64,000 nt of DNA from Gnetum montanum (GCA_015680685.1 MNCI01005294.1:22416-86415), one strand, 5' to 3'. Positions 1 to 11,857 are shown, counted from the stretch's first letter. Translations and numbers: made by a program. The notes: generated by a model not told the origin, from the sequence alone.

Positions 1-28
1 GATGCCTACGTGAGACTCAAATAGCCTC

Positions 29-244
29 TTATATTTGCATTAAGCTTGTAGTGTCCATTGGGGGTTCATCGTCATCTTGTAAGTTATGCCTTCGTGCATT
101 GTGATGACGTTGTTTTCGTTCATGTTTATAAGAAACTCCCACTTCAGGTTGTATACTCCAATCTTCATCGTCATATAGTTCGTTGGTTCTCCAATGAACT
201 TCCTCACTAAGTGCGGCGTTATTATCGTCTTGTAGAAGAGACAT
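29..244 (-). pseudogene. gag: gag N-terminus of element A (fragment)
   Basis: A 71-codon open frame starts with ATG at 244 on the minus strand, about 110 bases after the primer-binding site, and ends at a stop at 29. It begins MSLLQDDNNA and ends DTTSLMQI. The same N-terminus is found in element G (32765-32980), where the reading frame continues into the core gag domain, so this is the first segment of a capsid polyprotein. The remainder lies beyond the window edge. The product would be the structural protein of the virus-like particle. The stop may be genuine decay, since G has a stop at the same place. Confidence 0.7.
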
Positions 245-353
245 TGTTGTGAAGTTGTGTGTGACTTTTTATAATTATTATTTTTTGAAAGACATATTGT
301 TAAGTTCTTTACAGTGACCTTGTATGATATAACTAATCTAGATAACTAGCACC

Positions 354-372
354 ATCCCCAGCAATGGCGCCA
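354..372 (-). other. Primer-binding site of element A (tRNA-Asp type)
   Basis: Read on the minus strand, the sequence next to the LTR end is TGGCGCCATTGCTGGGGAT. This is the complement of the 3' end of plant tRNA-Asp (CCCCGGCAACGGCGCCA) with two changes. It fixes the orientation of A and the inner edge of its LTR. Confidence 0.75.
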
Positions 373-373
373 A

Positions 374-1164
374 TGATGAGTGGTGAGGTACCTCCTACAC
401 TCATCATACAAACACAAGCATTCTCACGCATGATTCAGTCGAACTCCGCAAACGGACTAGTTGTGGCACCTAGACAGTTATCTTTAGGTCGTAGTTCACT
501 ATCTTCCCACCTGGACTAGTATTGTATTTGTCACATATGATTTAGCCCAGATGAGGTTTATGATATGTTCCTAATTCTAACGCTACTCCTAAAGGCAGTG
601 GAATGTAAGATTAACTAAGCTAGGCTAGGAAGAAAAGGTAAGGAAATCTAATCTAGCCTAAGTGCAATGAGCAACCGATTCCTTGATCAACCGTATACAT
701 CTTGGACCTCGTGCATGACTACCACTGGGATTACCAAGCGTAGATCCTAGGTACGCCACTGGGCTACCAAGTAGTCACACTTAAATGCTCGTAATCAAGT
801 CATACTCGTTCTATGTTCTAGGAGTTTAAGGGTGAGAGAGAGAAAACAGTAAATAACATTAAATAACTAAACAAAAAAGTGATTGCTACAATGATGAAGT
901 AATCTCGATCTTTATTGCTGGTCATGTGTGTGTCGAAGTACGTCACACTCGAATAAAGAATTTCGTACAATTACATTTACCACTGCGGGCAGACATGGGA
1001 AAAAATAATCTATCTCTGGAGTGGTCAAACTGCCACAGCTTTGCTACTTCTAACTCCTAATTGCCTAAACAAGGGAGAGCCACTTCTTATTTATAGACAT
1101 TACGGTGGACTACGATATCGCAAGGGATGTGATATCGTGGCCTAGGTGATATCGCGTCCCATCA
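374..1164 (-). repeat. 5' LTR of element A
   Basis: On the minus strand the LTR begins TGATGGGACG and ends ...CACTCATCA, with TG...CA termini. Its first 70 bases hold several GATATC-centred palindromes (plus positions about 1108-1160), followed by a TATAAATAAG box (1095-1086 on minus). Further in is an AATAAAGAT block that could serve polyadenylation. The same order (palindromes, TATA, AATAAAGAT, CACTCATCA) recurs in the LTRs of C, D and G. Length is 791 bp. Confidence 0.85.
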
Positions 1165-2540
1165 CCCTTAGGCATAGACACCAAGGGTTCTCTTCATTTA
1201 TGATCGAAGCCCATCTACAATGTGGTGAAGTTGATCTAGTTGAGAATAACTATGGCCAAGACATTTTGCATTAAGGAATAGTATTGACCGATGCTAGCAT
1301 CCAAGGGTTTGTGTGTTCATTGTTTCTATCCTTGGATTTTCCTTCTCAGTTTGGACACTTTGGAGTATGTTTGTTATTTATCATTAAAAAATTCAAGCAT
1401 GGTACTCCATCATCTGAAAGATTCCAACTCTAAAGACCAGTACTAATTCTCTACTTCTTTGATGAGTGTCCTTGGGAACAACTTAAGTTTTTTGCCACTC
1501 ATTCTCTATGTTTTGTAAGGCACGTGCATCTTGAAAAGCTTGGAGATCGTTCTGCAGATTAGAGTATATGCCCCTTTAAATCAAGGAATATTGTTCATGT
1601 CTAGCCTTTTGATTTGACTATCCTTCACATGCCTTGTTGAAATTCGTACTACCTCTACAATATTAAGCATACTTTAGGTAGCAAGTAAAGGCTCATTGAG
1701 ACCATGATTATGGTGCCTATGATGCCCTCTGCTACCCCTTCATTCATGGGGATGTGCCTCTCTTGAATGTCTATGCCATTGATATTTCCTTGCCCGATGA
1801 TCCCTTTGATCATTTCGGTCCCATTAGTCACCTCCATCATGGTTGTGTCCTCTACAATTGTAATCAAACCCAAAAGAATAAGAGGATGATGATGAAGGTG
1901 AAGAGTAAGGAGGACTAGCACCATCATGGTGCCTACTACCACCTCTTCGGCGATCATGGCCATTATCACGATCTTGTTTCTTGTTCGCATCCCTGCCTTG
2001 AGTTGCCTCTTTGTATCCTTTGTTGTTATTAGATCCATTCTTACCAAAACCAGAATTATAAATAGTGGACTATAGGTTTTGGTTTTAACCTCCTTCACTG
2101 AAGCCAAAGAAAGAAATTTCAATGAATGGAAAACCCCTAGAGAAGGGTTCCCCACCATCTTTTTGGTACAGCAAGAATAGGGAATCATTAACCTTTGAAA
2201 ATTCATGACATTGTTCTAATTGGTGATCTCTAAGACATTGTGCCTTAGTGGGATAATAATCCCTAGCATCACTATCTTGCATAATATACTTAGCATGAAG
2301 TTCTTGAAGATCCCATTGTATAAGCATTTATTGGAGCATTGCAGGAATGGATTGGTCAGGTGGCAACACAATGTTGCCCTCCATGTCATGCCACCACAGT
2401 TTTTTATCCTTATGTAAGATGAAGGTGTAATTGGGTACCTACTCATCAAGATGAGCATATACCACTCGATATTGTTGAGGCATCGACTAATGATCTCCAT
2501 CAAACTTGGGCAAAGAAGCACTCCTGTGAGAAGAAGACAT
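1165..2540 (-). pseudogene. gag: gag of element B (decayed)
   Basis: Reading the minus strand from ATG at 2540 (MSSSHRSASL) gives an N-terminal block with a PPDQS motif, then an Arg/His/Asp-rich segment (about 2000-1780), then the core capsid region. The core includes KKLKLFPRTLIKEVEN (about 1490) and KPLDASIGQYYSL (about 1300), ending at ETLGVYA near 1170 where element A interrupts. The same order occurs in D at 21125-22500. Several in-frame stops and at least one frameshift are visible, so it is not translatable. The capsid homology is by direct comparison of the copies within this window. Confidence 0.75.
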
Positions 2541-2699
2541 TTTTAGTTAGATGATAAAAACATAGTGTGCTTTTAAATCTGGTATAGTCAATGTCAAATA
2601 TGATATGACTCTAAGGTTTGTTCCAATGATTTTGAATGATTTCCACTAAATCCTAGATAATGCACAAAACAACCAAAAGGTCCCTTGCAACAATGCCAA

Positions 2700-3547
2700 T
2701 GATGAGTGGCAAGGTACCCCTATGCCCAACCATATAAATCACTAAGGCATTCACACACAATCCAGTTGAATTTCGTGGACCTATAGTTCCCCAATGCACT
2801 AGTTCTTCTAGGAAGTGAAATGGGCATTAAGAACATTTTTTGTCTTCCCAACTACACTTGTGAAGCTCAAGGATATGGTTTAAGTGTAATTGAGGTACAT
2901 GAGTTTTATCATTTTTTATTTTATAAGTTTAATCACCTACAATTACAATGAAAGGTAGAGTAATTTAAGATCTAATTCATTCACTAACTAGCTAGCCTAA
3001 TACAAGTACCTATCCCACTTTCTTGGACACATCTTGAACACATATAGCATTGCTAGGCTACCAAACATTAAACATTGTTGGGTTACCAAACACTATATGT
3101 GTGCTTGAAGTTGTCATGCTTGTCCTCATTAACAACTAGAAATTAATTGCTCAATTTAAATGCATTAAAGTAAAGTGCATGAAAGTAAAGTGCATTAAAG
3201 AAAACATTAATCTATTCTTAGTGCTATAAGGATTATCAAAAGCGTTTGTTTTTATTCCTGTCACACTACTGTGCTTAGGTACATCAGTGCTTGAACAAAG
3301 ATCTGTACACACTCAGACTCCTATTGCAAGCACTCAGAAAATATTCTAACTCTAGAGAAAACAAACTGCAAGAGCTTCACTACTCTATGCAAAAACTATG
3401 AAAAGCTGTCTAAAAATCATGAGCCCAAGAACTATATTTATAGGCTAGTGTATACCCCACGATATTGGATATTTGACATCATGTCCTAGCTCTAACATTA
3501 GGTATTCGATGTTGCAACTCCAATGCATGTCAGAACATGACTCATCA
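2700..3547 (-). repeat. 5' LTR of element B
   Basis: This 848-bp LTR begins TGATGAGTCATG on the minus strand and ends at the GCCACTCATCA-like terminus next to a decayed primer-binding site (2681-2698, reading TGGCATTGTTGCAAGGG on minus). A TATA-like box (TATAAATATAG) lies near 3440 on the minus strand. The outer palindromes are less regular than in A, C, D and G. The outer boundary is taken from the TGATGAGTC start shared with G. Confidence 0.75.
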
Positions 3548-5150
3548 GTCTCTGTATGGTGGGTACTACTTAACATGAAAAGGATAGGTTAGGTTGCATA
3601 TAAGCATCATAGCTAACCCTTCCAGTAGCTCATCACTTGATTTTGTGTGTGTGTGTGTTGTGGGGGTGGAGAGGGGTGGTGGTGGTGGGTGGGGAGAGTG
3701 GGGTGTGAGGTACAAGACAAGGAGGAAGGAAGGGGTATTGGAACCCAAAATAATTGAAACATAGGTATACCCCAAGATTTATAGAAGTTTATAACTCAAT
3801 ATTACTTAGTATACTTAAACCTATGACTTAGGGTTATGAGGACAAGATAACTAGCATGCATTTTGATATGTTAAAAGAATTGTTGTATCTTTATTTTCAA
3901 ATTAGAGAATGATTCTTTTATAATAAAAGAACTCATGTAGCGGACTCCATTCTATTGGGAAAAGGCTAGGATGATGATGAGAACAATTGTTTTAATTAAT
4001 CTACCAAAATATTCATCTCTAAATGAAAACTCATACTACTTATATTGAAAGTTGTCATGATTCTTAGTACTAGAAGTGGAAGAAGACTTCTATAATTGCT
4101 TCTTCATAGCTGGAGACCTTCCTTTTTGGCCTTTCTTAAATATGGCTTCTTCATTTCTACAATCCCTTGTCCAATTAGATGGAATGAGTGACTTTGTTGA
4201 AAAGTATGTTGCCATTGGTGATATTTCCTTAACATGAAATTGTAAAGTTACCTCTTTTGCTATTCAAAGGTTAGCAACTCAATCATGGGTGAGCATTTGA
4301 ACAAAGGTTATACTTGTTAAGTCTAGCAAGTTAATAGGAATGGTTTTAGTATCTCACATGATCATCCCTTGAAATAAATGTTGTAGATGAAGTATACTAA
4401 AAGTCTAAAGTTTACTAAGATAGAAATAACTTAATTTAGGTAGAATACTATGTTTTAGAAAGTGTTGCAAGAGAGATTAATAAAAAAATTCCAAAAAAAA
4501 ACCTCAATGATATTTTCAACTTGGGGGCATTACATCAATAATGTTTTTAACTTGGGGGTGACTTAATATGAGTTAGCCCAAAATCCATGTACCTACAACT
4601 AGCTTCCTTTTTACCCACTACTGCTCCACGAAGAATTGTTTTATCTTAAAAATGATATATAGGAATTAAGAATAAAATGATATATAGGAATTAAGCATAG
4701 AGATAGAAAATAGAAAAATAAATTAATAAGCTAAAAGTTTAAAATACTAATTGACAAAATCCCATTGAAAATTTAAAATAGGTTAATACAGAAGTAAGAT
4801 ATATCAGTAATATTTCTAACATGACACTTTGGCAAAACACACATACAATTTATTAATTTCATTGTGAGTGCACATGCCTAGGTAGAATTCTTGGAAAGAT
4901 TTGCAGGATTGGCATGTCAACAATGGTATTAAGCACACTTTTTACTTTATTTAGTTAACTGGCATTAATTAATTTGCAGATGATGCTTTATTAAAAGGAA
5001 GATGAGAAGCTAGTAGAGCATTTGATGATCCTGGTGCATTAGAGAATAACGGGATTTACGATGAAGCGTAGAGAATCGACGTGAACAAACGCAGACACAC
5101 AAGAACAGACAACCACAATATATTGATGATGACGACGCGGTGCAGTTGCA
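3548..5150. other. AT-rich sequence with no recognised gene
   Basis: No convincing coding potential was seen on either strand. Local features are a GT/GGTGG-rich simple repeat at 3640-3715, a twofold 20-bp repeat of AATGATATATAGGAATTAAG around 4657-4697, and two similar lines containing 'aacttgggggcattacatca' and 'aacttgggggtgac' near 4519 and 4551. Confidence 0.5.
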
Positions 5151-5233
5151 CAATACATGATAATCAAAGAACAATGCTAAAACAAAAACCAGTTCTTTCT
5201 AACAAGAGTTTTACCAAAGAAATGGTAGGATTG

Positions 5234-5511
5234 CTAAACTGAAGACTGCACGTTGAGGGCGAGCACAGTGCGGCCGGCCTCTTCGTCGCCGTGCTCAGCG
5301 TGCAGTGTAAAATCAGCCTTTCTGGGATGCAGAGATTGGTAGTCAGCAGCAGCGGCAATAACAAGGATGGCCAGATAGAGGCAGAACTGCAGGTTGGCCA
5401 AAGCCTTGGCGTGCAGGACGGCCTTGGCTCCATGGCAGACGAGCACATCAGATTCATTATCAGGATGAAGTTGTAGATTATGAGGAAGAAGAAGATCTTG
5501 CTGAGCTCCAT
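5234..5511 (-). pseudogene. Possible small membrane protein gene, one frameshift
   Basis: The sequence is markedly more GC-rich than its surroundings and has codon-like structure. From ATG at 5511 on the minus strand a hydrophobic segment follows (MELSKIFFFLIIYNFILI), then CSSAME near 5430. There the frame shifts by one base into a continuation reading AKAVLHAKALANLQFCLYLA (about 5430-5370), a second hydrophobic stretch ending VIAAAADY, and a hydrophilic acidic tail ending ALNVQSSV with a stop at 5234. Together this would be about 92 residues with two membrane segments. I do not recognise the family. The single missing base could be decay or a sequencing error. It stands alone, outside any element seen here. 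Confidence 0.4.
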
Positions 5512-5619
5512 TGTGTTGTAGACATGCCAAAGTCCCTGTAATAGTAGGCCTATTCCTGGGGATACGTGCCCCACTAATGTACCCATTTGCCCAAATACGG
5601 CAGAGGGTCAAAGAATAGC

Positions 5620-6477
5620 ACTACCACTATCTTTGCTTTTGTTTTGTTTTTCCAATCTCTACTCTGCGGGCTTGTTGGGCTTTGAACTGGGGATCATCAT
5701 TTAGATATGGGTAAGGTGCCCGGAAACCACCACTGGTTCACGTGTACAAGTTTGGCGGTGTTAGGAGCGTTCATTTTCATTTATTTCCACTCAAGATGCA
5801 CCAAAATTCATTCATCAGGAGTGACAAAACTTTATTCCTCCTCTTTCTCCGTTATCACGTCAAAATCAGCGGAGAGAGGAGCAATGTGATTTTTTATGGT
5901 CTCGTAGTATGAGTTATGTTTTATGTTTGAAGATGCTTTTCTAGGTTCACTTTCTTGGAGCCGTTGCGTTTCTGCCACGTGATTTTGCAGAGAAATTTTG
6001 CCTGGATCGAGTTCATCTTTGATGTAAAGATATTGTTAGAATGCCAGTCAGACAAATAAATACGTCACCTCTGAAAGACTCTGGCCGATATATTATGAAT
6101 GCCATTACGTTCTTTAATTTCGGCGCTGGCCAACGATGTTACCCCCTTTGCTTTATATCTCTCAGATGCATTATCAGGATCCCCAATGGCTAATTATTTT
6201 CAAAGTAGCTACAAGAGACTTCACGGCTATCAAGAGGTGAATCCAAACGACTTGCCGTACCGACCATCTCTCAATAGTAGTCTTGATCTCTGGTCTATCC
6301 TATCAACATAACGTCCAGGGCTTCCATTCTGTGTTCCACCTGGCTTCTGTTACTACTTTTCACGTTCTATTATACCAACATTGCCGTATGCAGCTTCCCT
6401 TCCATGAACTATTTGGCCTGCATTGTTATGCATTGAAAGGTTCTGAGTTCAAAGCCCACCCCATAACACTATATGCA
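5620..6477. other. Low-copy flank with no clear gene
   Basis: Base composition is balanced compared with the AT-rich flanks, and it may contain the 5' region of the minus-strand gene at 5234-5511. Short open frames exist (for example 6099-6311 plus) but show no domain, codon bias or second copy to support them. Confidence 0.4.
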
Positions 6478-6754
6478 AGCTTAGGGCATTGTTTTAGGGA
6501 TATCAGTAATGATCTTTCTCTTAAAAAATAATATTATTAATCATTTTTTTAAATTAAAATTTTATTACGTTCGTACAACTTATAAATCTATATCATCAAT
6601 ATAATTAAATCTTAAGAATTCATTTTAAGTTATATTAAGCTCCCTAACCATTATACCAACATACAAAATCTTAATATTAAAGTACATACAGTATACAATG
6701 CACTTTATTATATTTTTAAATAATTTTTATTCCTAGGTAGAAGATTAGATATTA
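6478..6754 (+). repeat. AT-rich direct repeat, copy 1
   Basis: This block starts AGCTTAGGGCATTG and ends TTAGATATTA. It is repeated with few differences at 7183-7456, about 705 bases downstream. The copies differ mainly by a short insertion (TATTATTAAAA) in copy 2 and a deletion near its end. No coding capacity or transposon termini were recognised. Confidence 0.8.
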
Positions 6755-7182
6755 TTATGCAAGGTATTTTCATAACCTATCTTTCTTAAAAGGTAACTTT
6801 TCCATTAAGAATTGAGGGATGAAAAGGTCTTTTGATTTGCAATATAGCCAACAAATGTTAATCGTTTCTTTGAGAAAATTTCAAAGTGTATAAATTAGCA
6901 AGCAGCAAGAGTGTACTGTTTTGCATGGTCCTAGACATTCTTGCAGTTGTGGCTATCAAGTGCTTTGAAATAGTTAGCACTCTACCCGAAAAATAGTAAA
7001 ATCTATAAATTATAAAGCGACCAAAGTAACACTATTTATTATGGTAGTGCTATAGTTTTTTAAAGCAATTGATTGGCAATTTGACAATTGGTGGCAGGAT
7101 TGTAATTTTACCCAACAAAAGTTAAATGGGCATTTTAAAGACTTTTAATTATGACTGCTGACTTTTTTTTATCATTTAAAGC

Positions 7183-7456
7183 AGCTTAGGGCATTGTTTT
7201 AGGGATATCACTAATGATCTTTCTCTTAAAAAATAATATTATTAAAATATTATTAATCATTTTTTTAAATTAAAATTTTATTACATTCATACAACTTATA
7301 AATCTATATCACCAATATAATTAAATCTTAAGAATTCATTTTAAGTTATATTAAGCTCCCTAACCATTATCCTAACATACAAAATCTTAATATTAAAGTA
7401 CATACAGTATTATATTTTTAAATAATTTCTATTCCTAGCTAGAAGATTAGATATTA
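7183..7456 (+). repeat. AT-rich direct repeat, copy 2
   Basis: Second copy of the block at 6478-6754. It runs directly into the 190-bp tandem array that starts at about 7456. The sequence between the two copies (6755-7182) is AT-rich with nothing recognisable. Confidence 0.8.
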
Positions 7457-8715
7457 GATGTTGAAATGTCAATTGTGGGGCTTGAAGGAACCAANGAACA
7501 CCATAAATGCAAATGTTGAAATGTTGACTGTGGGGCTGGAAACAACCAATGAAATGTTATGGGGCTGGAAGGAATCAACACTGTTAATGCGTAAAAACAC
7601 CATAAATGCACATATCAAGGTTTAGCTTGACATGGCACTAATCGTCTATTGTGGAAGCCCACAAGGCATCCATATTACTCAAAAGTGGGAACACTATAAA
7701 TGCATATGTTGAAATGTCGACTATGGAGGTAGAAGGAACCAACACTGTTGAAATGTCGACTGTGGGCCTGGAAGGAATCAACATTGTTAACGCGTAGAAA
7801 CACCATAAATGTACATAACACGACATGGCACTAATCGTCTATTGTGGAAGCTTACAAGGCACCCATATTACTCAAAAGTGGGAACACTATAAATGCAGAT
7901 GTTGAAATGTCGACTGTGGAGCTAGAAGGAACCAACACTGTTAAAATGTTGATTGTTGGCCTGGAAGGAATCAACATTGTTAATGCGTAGAAACACCATA
8001 AATGCACATAACACGACATGACACTAATCGTCTGTTGTGGAAGCCTATGAGGCATCCATATTACTCAAGAGTAGAAACACTATAAATGCAGATGTTGAAA
8101 TGTGACCGTGGGGCTAAAAGGAACCAACATCGTTGAAATGTCAAGTGTGGAGGTAGAACGAATCAACCCAGTTAACACGTAGAAACACCATAAATGCACA
8201 TAACATGACATGGCATTAATCGTCTGTTGTGGAAGCCTACACCCATATTACTCAAGAGTAGAAACACTATAAATGCAGATGTTCAAATGTCGACTGTGGG
8301 GCTGAAAGGAACCAACACCGTTGAAATGTCAAGTGTGGGGTTGAAGGAATCAACCCGGTTAATGCGTAGAAACACCATAAATGCACATAACATAACATGG
8401 CACTAATCGTCTGTTGTGGAAGCCTACGAGGCACCCATATTACTCAAGAGTAAAAACACTATACATGCAGATGTTGAAATGTTGATTGTGAGGGTGAAAG
8501 GAACCAACACCGTAGGAACCAACACCGTTGAAATGTCAACTGTGCGGTTGAAAGGAATCAACCCTACTGTGGGGCTGAAAGGAATCAACACCGTTGAAAT
8601 GTGAATTGTGGGGCTGGAAGGAATCAACCTGAAAGGAACCAACACCGTTGAAATGTCAAACTGTGGGGCTGGAAGGAATCAACCCTGCGTAGAAACACCA
8701 TAAATGCACATAACA
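7456..8715 (+). repeat. 190-bp tandem array (minisatellite) with 45-bp sub-repeats
   Basis: The anchor CGTCTATTGTGGAAGC or its close variant occurs at 7643, 7836, 8029, 8221 and 8408, spacings 193, 193, 192 and 187. Within a unit are shorter repeats built on 'ggaaccaacaccgttgaaatg' and 'gactgtggggctg', which multiply at the right end (8480-8690). A single N lies near 7495. The array stops abruptly where homology to fatty acyl-CoA reductase begins, so it may have displaced the 5' end of that gene. Confidence 0.9.
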
Positions 8716-10632
8716 CCAGTTCATTAACATCATCACAAGTTGTAACAACGGACTTGCAACATTGTTACCAAGGGAAGACATTGCTCATCACTGGATGCAC
8801 TGGATTCATCGGCAAACGTACCTGCAACACGCCTTCTCCTCTCTTAACCTAAGTTCGCCATTGCCCTGGTATGAATAACTAACGTGGCTCACTTATTTGT
8901 TGTGTGTCACAGTTGTGTTGGAGAAGATTCTACGGACTCTGCCCAATGTTCATCGGATTTTCGTGCTAATTCGTGCAGCTGATTCGCAGTCTGCGAAGCT
9001 CCGACTTATTCACCAAGTAAACTTATTAAGCCGAGTACCACAGAAATGCAAACAAAAGCAAAGGAAAAAGCGCCATTCATAACATCGATTATCAATTTGA
9101 ATATGAAATTCTAACGTGGTAATTTTATTTGACAACCAGGTTCTAAGCTGTAGGCTGTTCGATCCGCTGCGAAATATCCATGGGACGGCTGCATTATTCC
9201 AGAGTTTTCTGGGGGACAAAGTGGTGGCCGTGGCCGGCGATATTTCGACGGATGAAAGTCTGGCATTGCAGACCAACGGATTCTGAGCCAAATCACAGGA
9301 ACGGTGGATGTAATCATCAACTGTGCGGCAACCATCAAATTCTTCGAGCCTTATCACATGGCTTTGGCCACCAACACCAGAGGAGCCCTTCACGTTTTGC
9401 AGCTCGCTCACAAATGCAAGCACCTTCATCTTCTCGTTCATGTTTCCACTGGTCAGCTTTTCTTTTAATTCTTGGCTTCCACTCTCTCTTTCCCTCATAT
9501 TCTTTTTCTGATCTGGATCATGATTTTAATCGGAAACTAAAGGGTTCATGTTTTTGCAGCATACGCCTGTGGAAATTTAGCAACCGACGTGGTGAAGGAG
9601 GTGCCTCTACAGCTGCAAACCCAAGGCCAGCAACGACGCACAGACGTTTCTCAAATCGAGAGCGAATTCTGCTTGTTGCAAGAAACCATACGCGGGCTGG
9701 ATCATGATGGTCTCACAGAAAAGCGCAAGACAGCAGCTCTTAAAAAATTGGGCATGCAAAGGCATGTTTGTATACATGGACACCACCCTTTTTTCCCTTG
9801 TTTTTGATAAGCTGTTTCTTGATGGATGAAGATTCCGGCAGATTACGTGGTGAATGTGATAGTGGCAGCCGTTTACAAGCACAGCAAAGAAAACAATGTC
9901 AGAATCTACCACGTATCATCATCTGCACAGAATCCTCTGTCATCTGCTGTTTTCGTAGAGAGTTTATACAAGTATTTTAAAGACCATCCTCTGATAGATA
10001 GACATGGGAATCCAGTGATGGTTCGCAGGAAACTTAATCTGGTGAACCGCAAACGGTTCGTAAAAGACTTGAGAATGACAAAAGGAATCTTTCTTCAGGC
10101 AAGACAAAAGCTCCTCTATCTTCATCTTGCCCATGGAACACTTGCCATTATGAACGTTAGCAAACTTTAATTTTTCTTCCCTGCACGCCTAACAATATAT
10201 TTTCTCACTTCTTTTTGAAAACTTTGAACTTTCTAAATTCTTCTTATGTACAGGCTTTCAAGGTCTGCAATGTACTCGCATTTAATGCATGGGGAAAGAC
10301 ATACCAGGCATGGCGGAAGGCGTATCACATGGCTTTGCTTATGGCAGAGTTCTTTGAGCCTTTCACTTGTTGTAAGGCCAGGTGAACTGCAGAGACCAAA
10401 ACAAACAATGGATGAAATATGTGTGGTTTTTCGTGATATTATTCGATAAGGTATTTACGGAGAATAAATTATTTGCAGGTTTGATAGCGAAGGTATCAGA
10501 GATCTATTTGAAGGTTTGCACAACGACAAGAAAACCAACGTTGCGTTCGACGTCAAAGAAATGGCGTGGGAGTTGTATCTTGTTAACGTCCACTTTCCTG
10601 GTGTTGTCCAACATGTTCTGCAGAACCAGTAG
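8716..10632 (+). pseudogene. Fatty acyl-CoA reductase (FAR/MS2-like) pseudogene
   Basis: FARs reduce fatty acyl-CoA or acyl-ACP to fatty alcohols for waxes, suberin and sporopollenin. Exons inferred from GT-AG borders are: to 8817 (KTLLITGCTGFIGK, the NAD(P)H-binding TGxxGFxG motif), 8913-9016 (EKILRTLPNVHRIFVLIRAA), 9140-9451 (VVAVAGDIS, DVIINCAATIKFFEPY, LLVHVSTA), 9560-~9764, ~9832-10155 (PADYVVNVIVAAVYKH, YHVSSSAQNPL), 10254-10381 (MALLMAEFFEPF) and 10479-10632 (NVHFPGVVQHV, stop TAG). Most joins keep frame. Defects: no start codon, because the 5' end meets a tandem array; a frameshift near 9280; and no exon for the region carrying the catalytic YxxxK (family sequence around TYVFTKAMGE), because only about 65 intronic bases separate the flanking exons at 9765-9831. 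Family identity is firm; loss of function is inferred. Confidence 0.88.
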
Positions 10633-11029
10633 ATGCCTTTTCCCTTAAATTTGGCTTTGTTGAGACAAGACTCGATAGCCGCTAAATGTATTTTTACTTG
10701 GCTTTGTTAAGATAAGACTTTCGAGTATTTGATAGGAAATATTCTAGATATTAGAAATTCATAGCTTTTCATAAACATATTTACTTCATTTTGTTGGATA
10801 AAGCCAAGTTTTCACATTTTCTTTTGTTTTTACTTGTTTTCTTTTACATCGTTTAATGAGGTATTAGCTTAGTGGTAAGGGTCTTGGTGTTGTAATCCTA
10901 TATCACAAGTTTGATTTTATTGAGTTATAATTTTTTTCAAAAAATCATAAAAGGAATTCAAAATTTGGTTTGATATGTAGATATAAGTAAAAAATTTCAA
11001 TTCCATATAAGTGATACATTGCTTTGTTG
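10633..11029. other. AT-rich flank with possible tRNA-derived SINE head
   Basis: Mostly featureless AT-rich DNA after the FAR pseudogene. At 10865-10875 TAGCTTAGTGG matches a pol III A box, and about 35 bases on (10907-10918) AAGTTTGATTTT is a weak B-box match, as in tRNA-derived SINEs. No target duplication or tail was established. Confidence 0.35.
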
Positions 11030-11857
11030 TAACATCTGGTTTGCTAGTTTCCTAATGGGTACATAGTGAATAATCTTTAAATGCCTTTGGCTAATACTTA
11101 TGGTCAAGGTTTCATTGAATTGGTAATGAACAAAATAATGTATAGTAAATTATCTTTAAATCCTTTCTACTAATAATGATGCTTATGTGTTTGCTAAGTT
11201 GATTATAAACATGAATAACATTGGTTTTGGTGATGCTCCTCATGTAATAGCATTTACTAAAATACTTGTATAACTTGACAAGTTAGACTTTGTTAATGCA
11301 ATTAAAGACACCATGCTTAATCATTAAATTAACATATGTTGAAATGTGTGGTTTGCTAGTTTACTAATGGGTATATAGTAAATCATCTTTAAATCCTTTT
11401 AGCTAATAATTATGGTTCAGGGTTCATTGAATTGATTATGAACAAAATAATGTATAGTAATTTACCTTTAAATCTTTTTTCGCTAATGATGATACTCAAG
11501 CATTTATTGAGTTGATTTTGAATATGAATACCATTAGTTTTTGGTGATACTCCTCATACCATAGCATTCACTTAAATACATGTATACCTTCACATGTTAG
11601 ACTTTGTTAATGCGAAAAAAAGACACCACACCTAATCGTAGAATTGAAAGATGTTGAAATATGCGGTTTGCTAGTTCACTAATGAATACATAGTAAATCA
11701 ATCCCACCTACTAATTATAATGGTCAAGGGTTCATTGAATTGATAATGAATAAAATAATTTATAGTAAATTATCTTTAAAACCTTTGTGCTCTGATACTC
11801 AATCATTTGTTGAGTTGATTCTAAACATGAATGACATTGGTTTTTGGCGATGCTCCA
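11030..11857 (+). repeat. 312-bp tandem repeat, cut by element E
   Basis: The anchor GGTTTGCTAGTTT recurs at 11038, 11350 and 11665 (spacing 312 and 315). Each unit also contains 'ttcattgaattg', 'gaacaaaataatgtatagtaa' and 'tttggtgatgctcctcat' or variants. The third unit ends after 'gatgctcca' where the LTR of element E starts at 11858. No coding capacity was seen. Confidence 0.8.

Larger units (their letters stand above)
1..1164 (-). mobile_element. Athila-like Ty3/gypsy element A, 5' part
   Basis: This is the 5' end of a minus-strand LTR retrotransposon that continues beyond the left window edge. From right to left it shows a 5' LTR (374-1164), a primer-binding site next to it (about 355-372) and the start of gag (244 downward). 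The gag N-terminus matches that of element G further right, so A and G belong to one subfamily. Immediately right of the LTR the sequence switches to the middle of another gag gene (element B, same strand), so A inserted into B. The target duplication cannot be checked because the other end is outside the window. Confidence 0.85.
1165..3547 (-). mobile_element. Athila-like element B (5' part, interrupted by A)
   Basis: This minus-strand element is represented by its 5' LTR (2700-3547), primer-binding site and first 1.4 kb of gag. It is cut at 1164/1165 by element A; the rest would lie to the left of A, outside the window. Its gag is closest to those of C and D (shared MSSS start, poly-charged middle, core gag domain). 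Confidence 0.8.

Noticed and set aside
6425-6480. Pol III B-box-like GAGTTCAAAGCC suggesting a tRNA gene or SINE
   Set aside because: No A box at the right distance, no cloverleaf and no tail or target duplication.
9010-9338. Minus-strand open frames across the FAR exons
   Set aside because: They are shadows of the plus-strand FAR exons, which have clear family motifs and splice sites.
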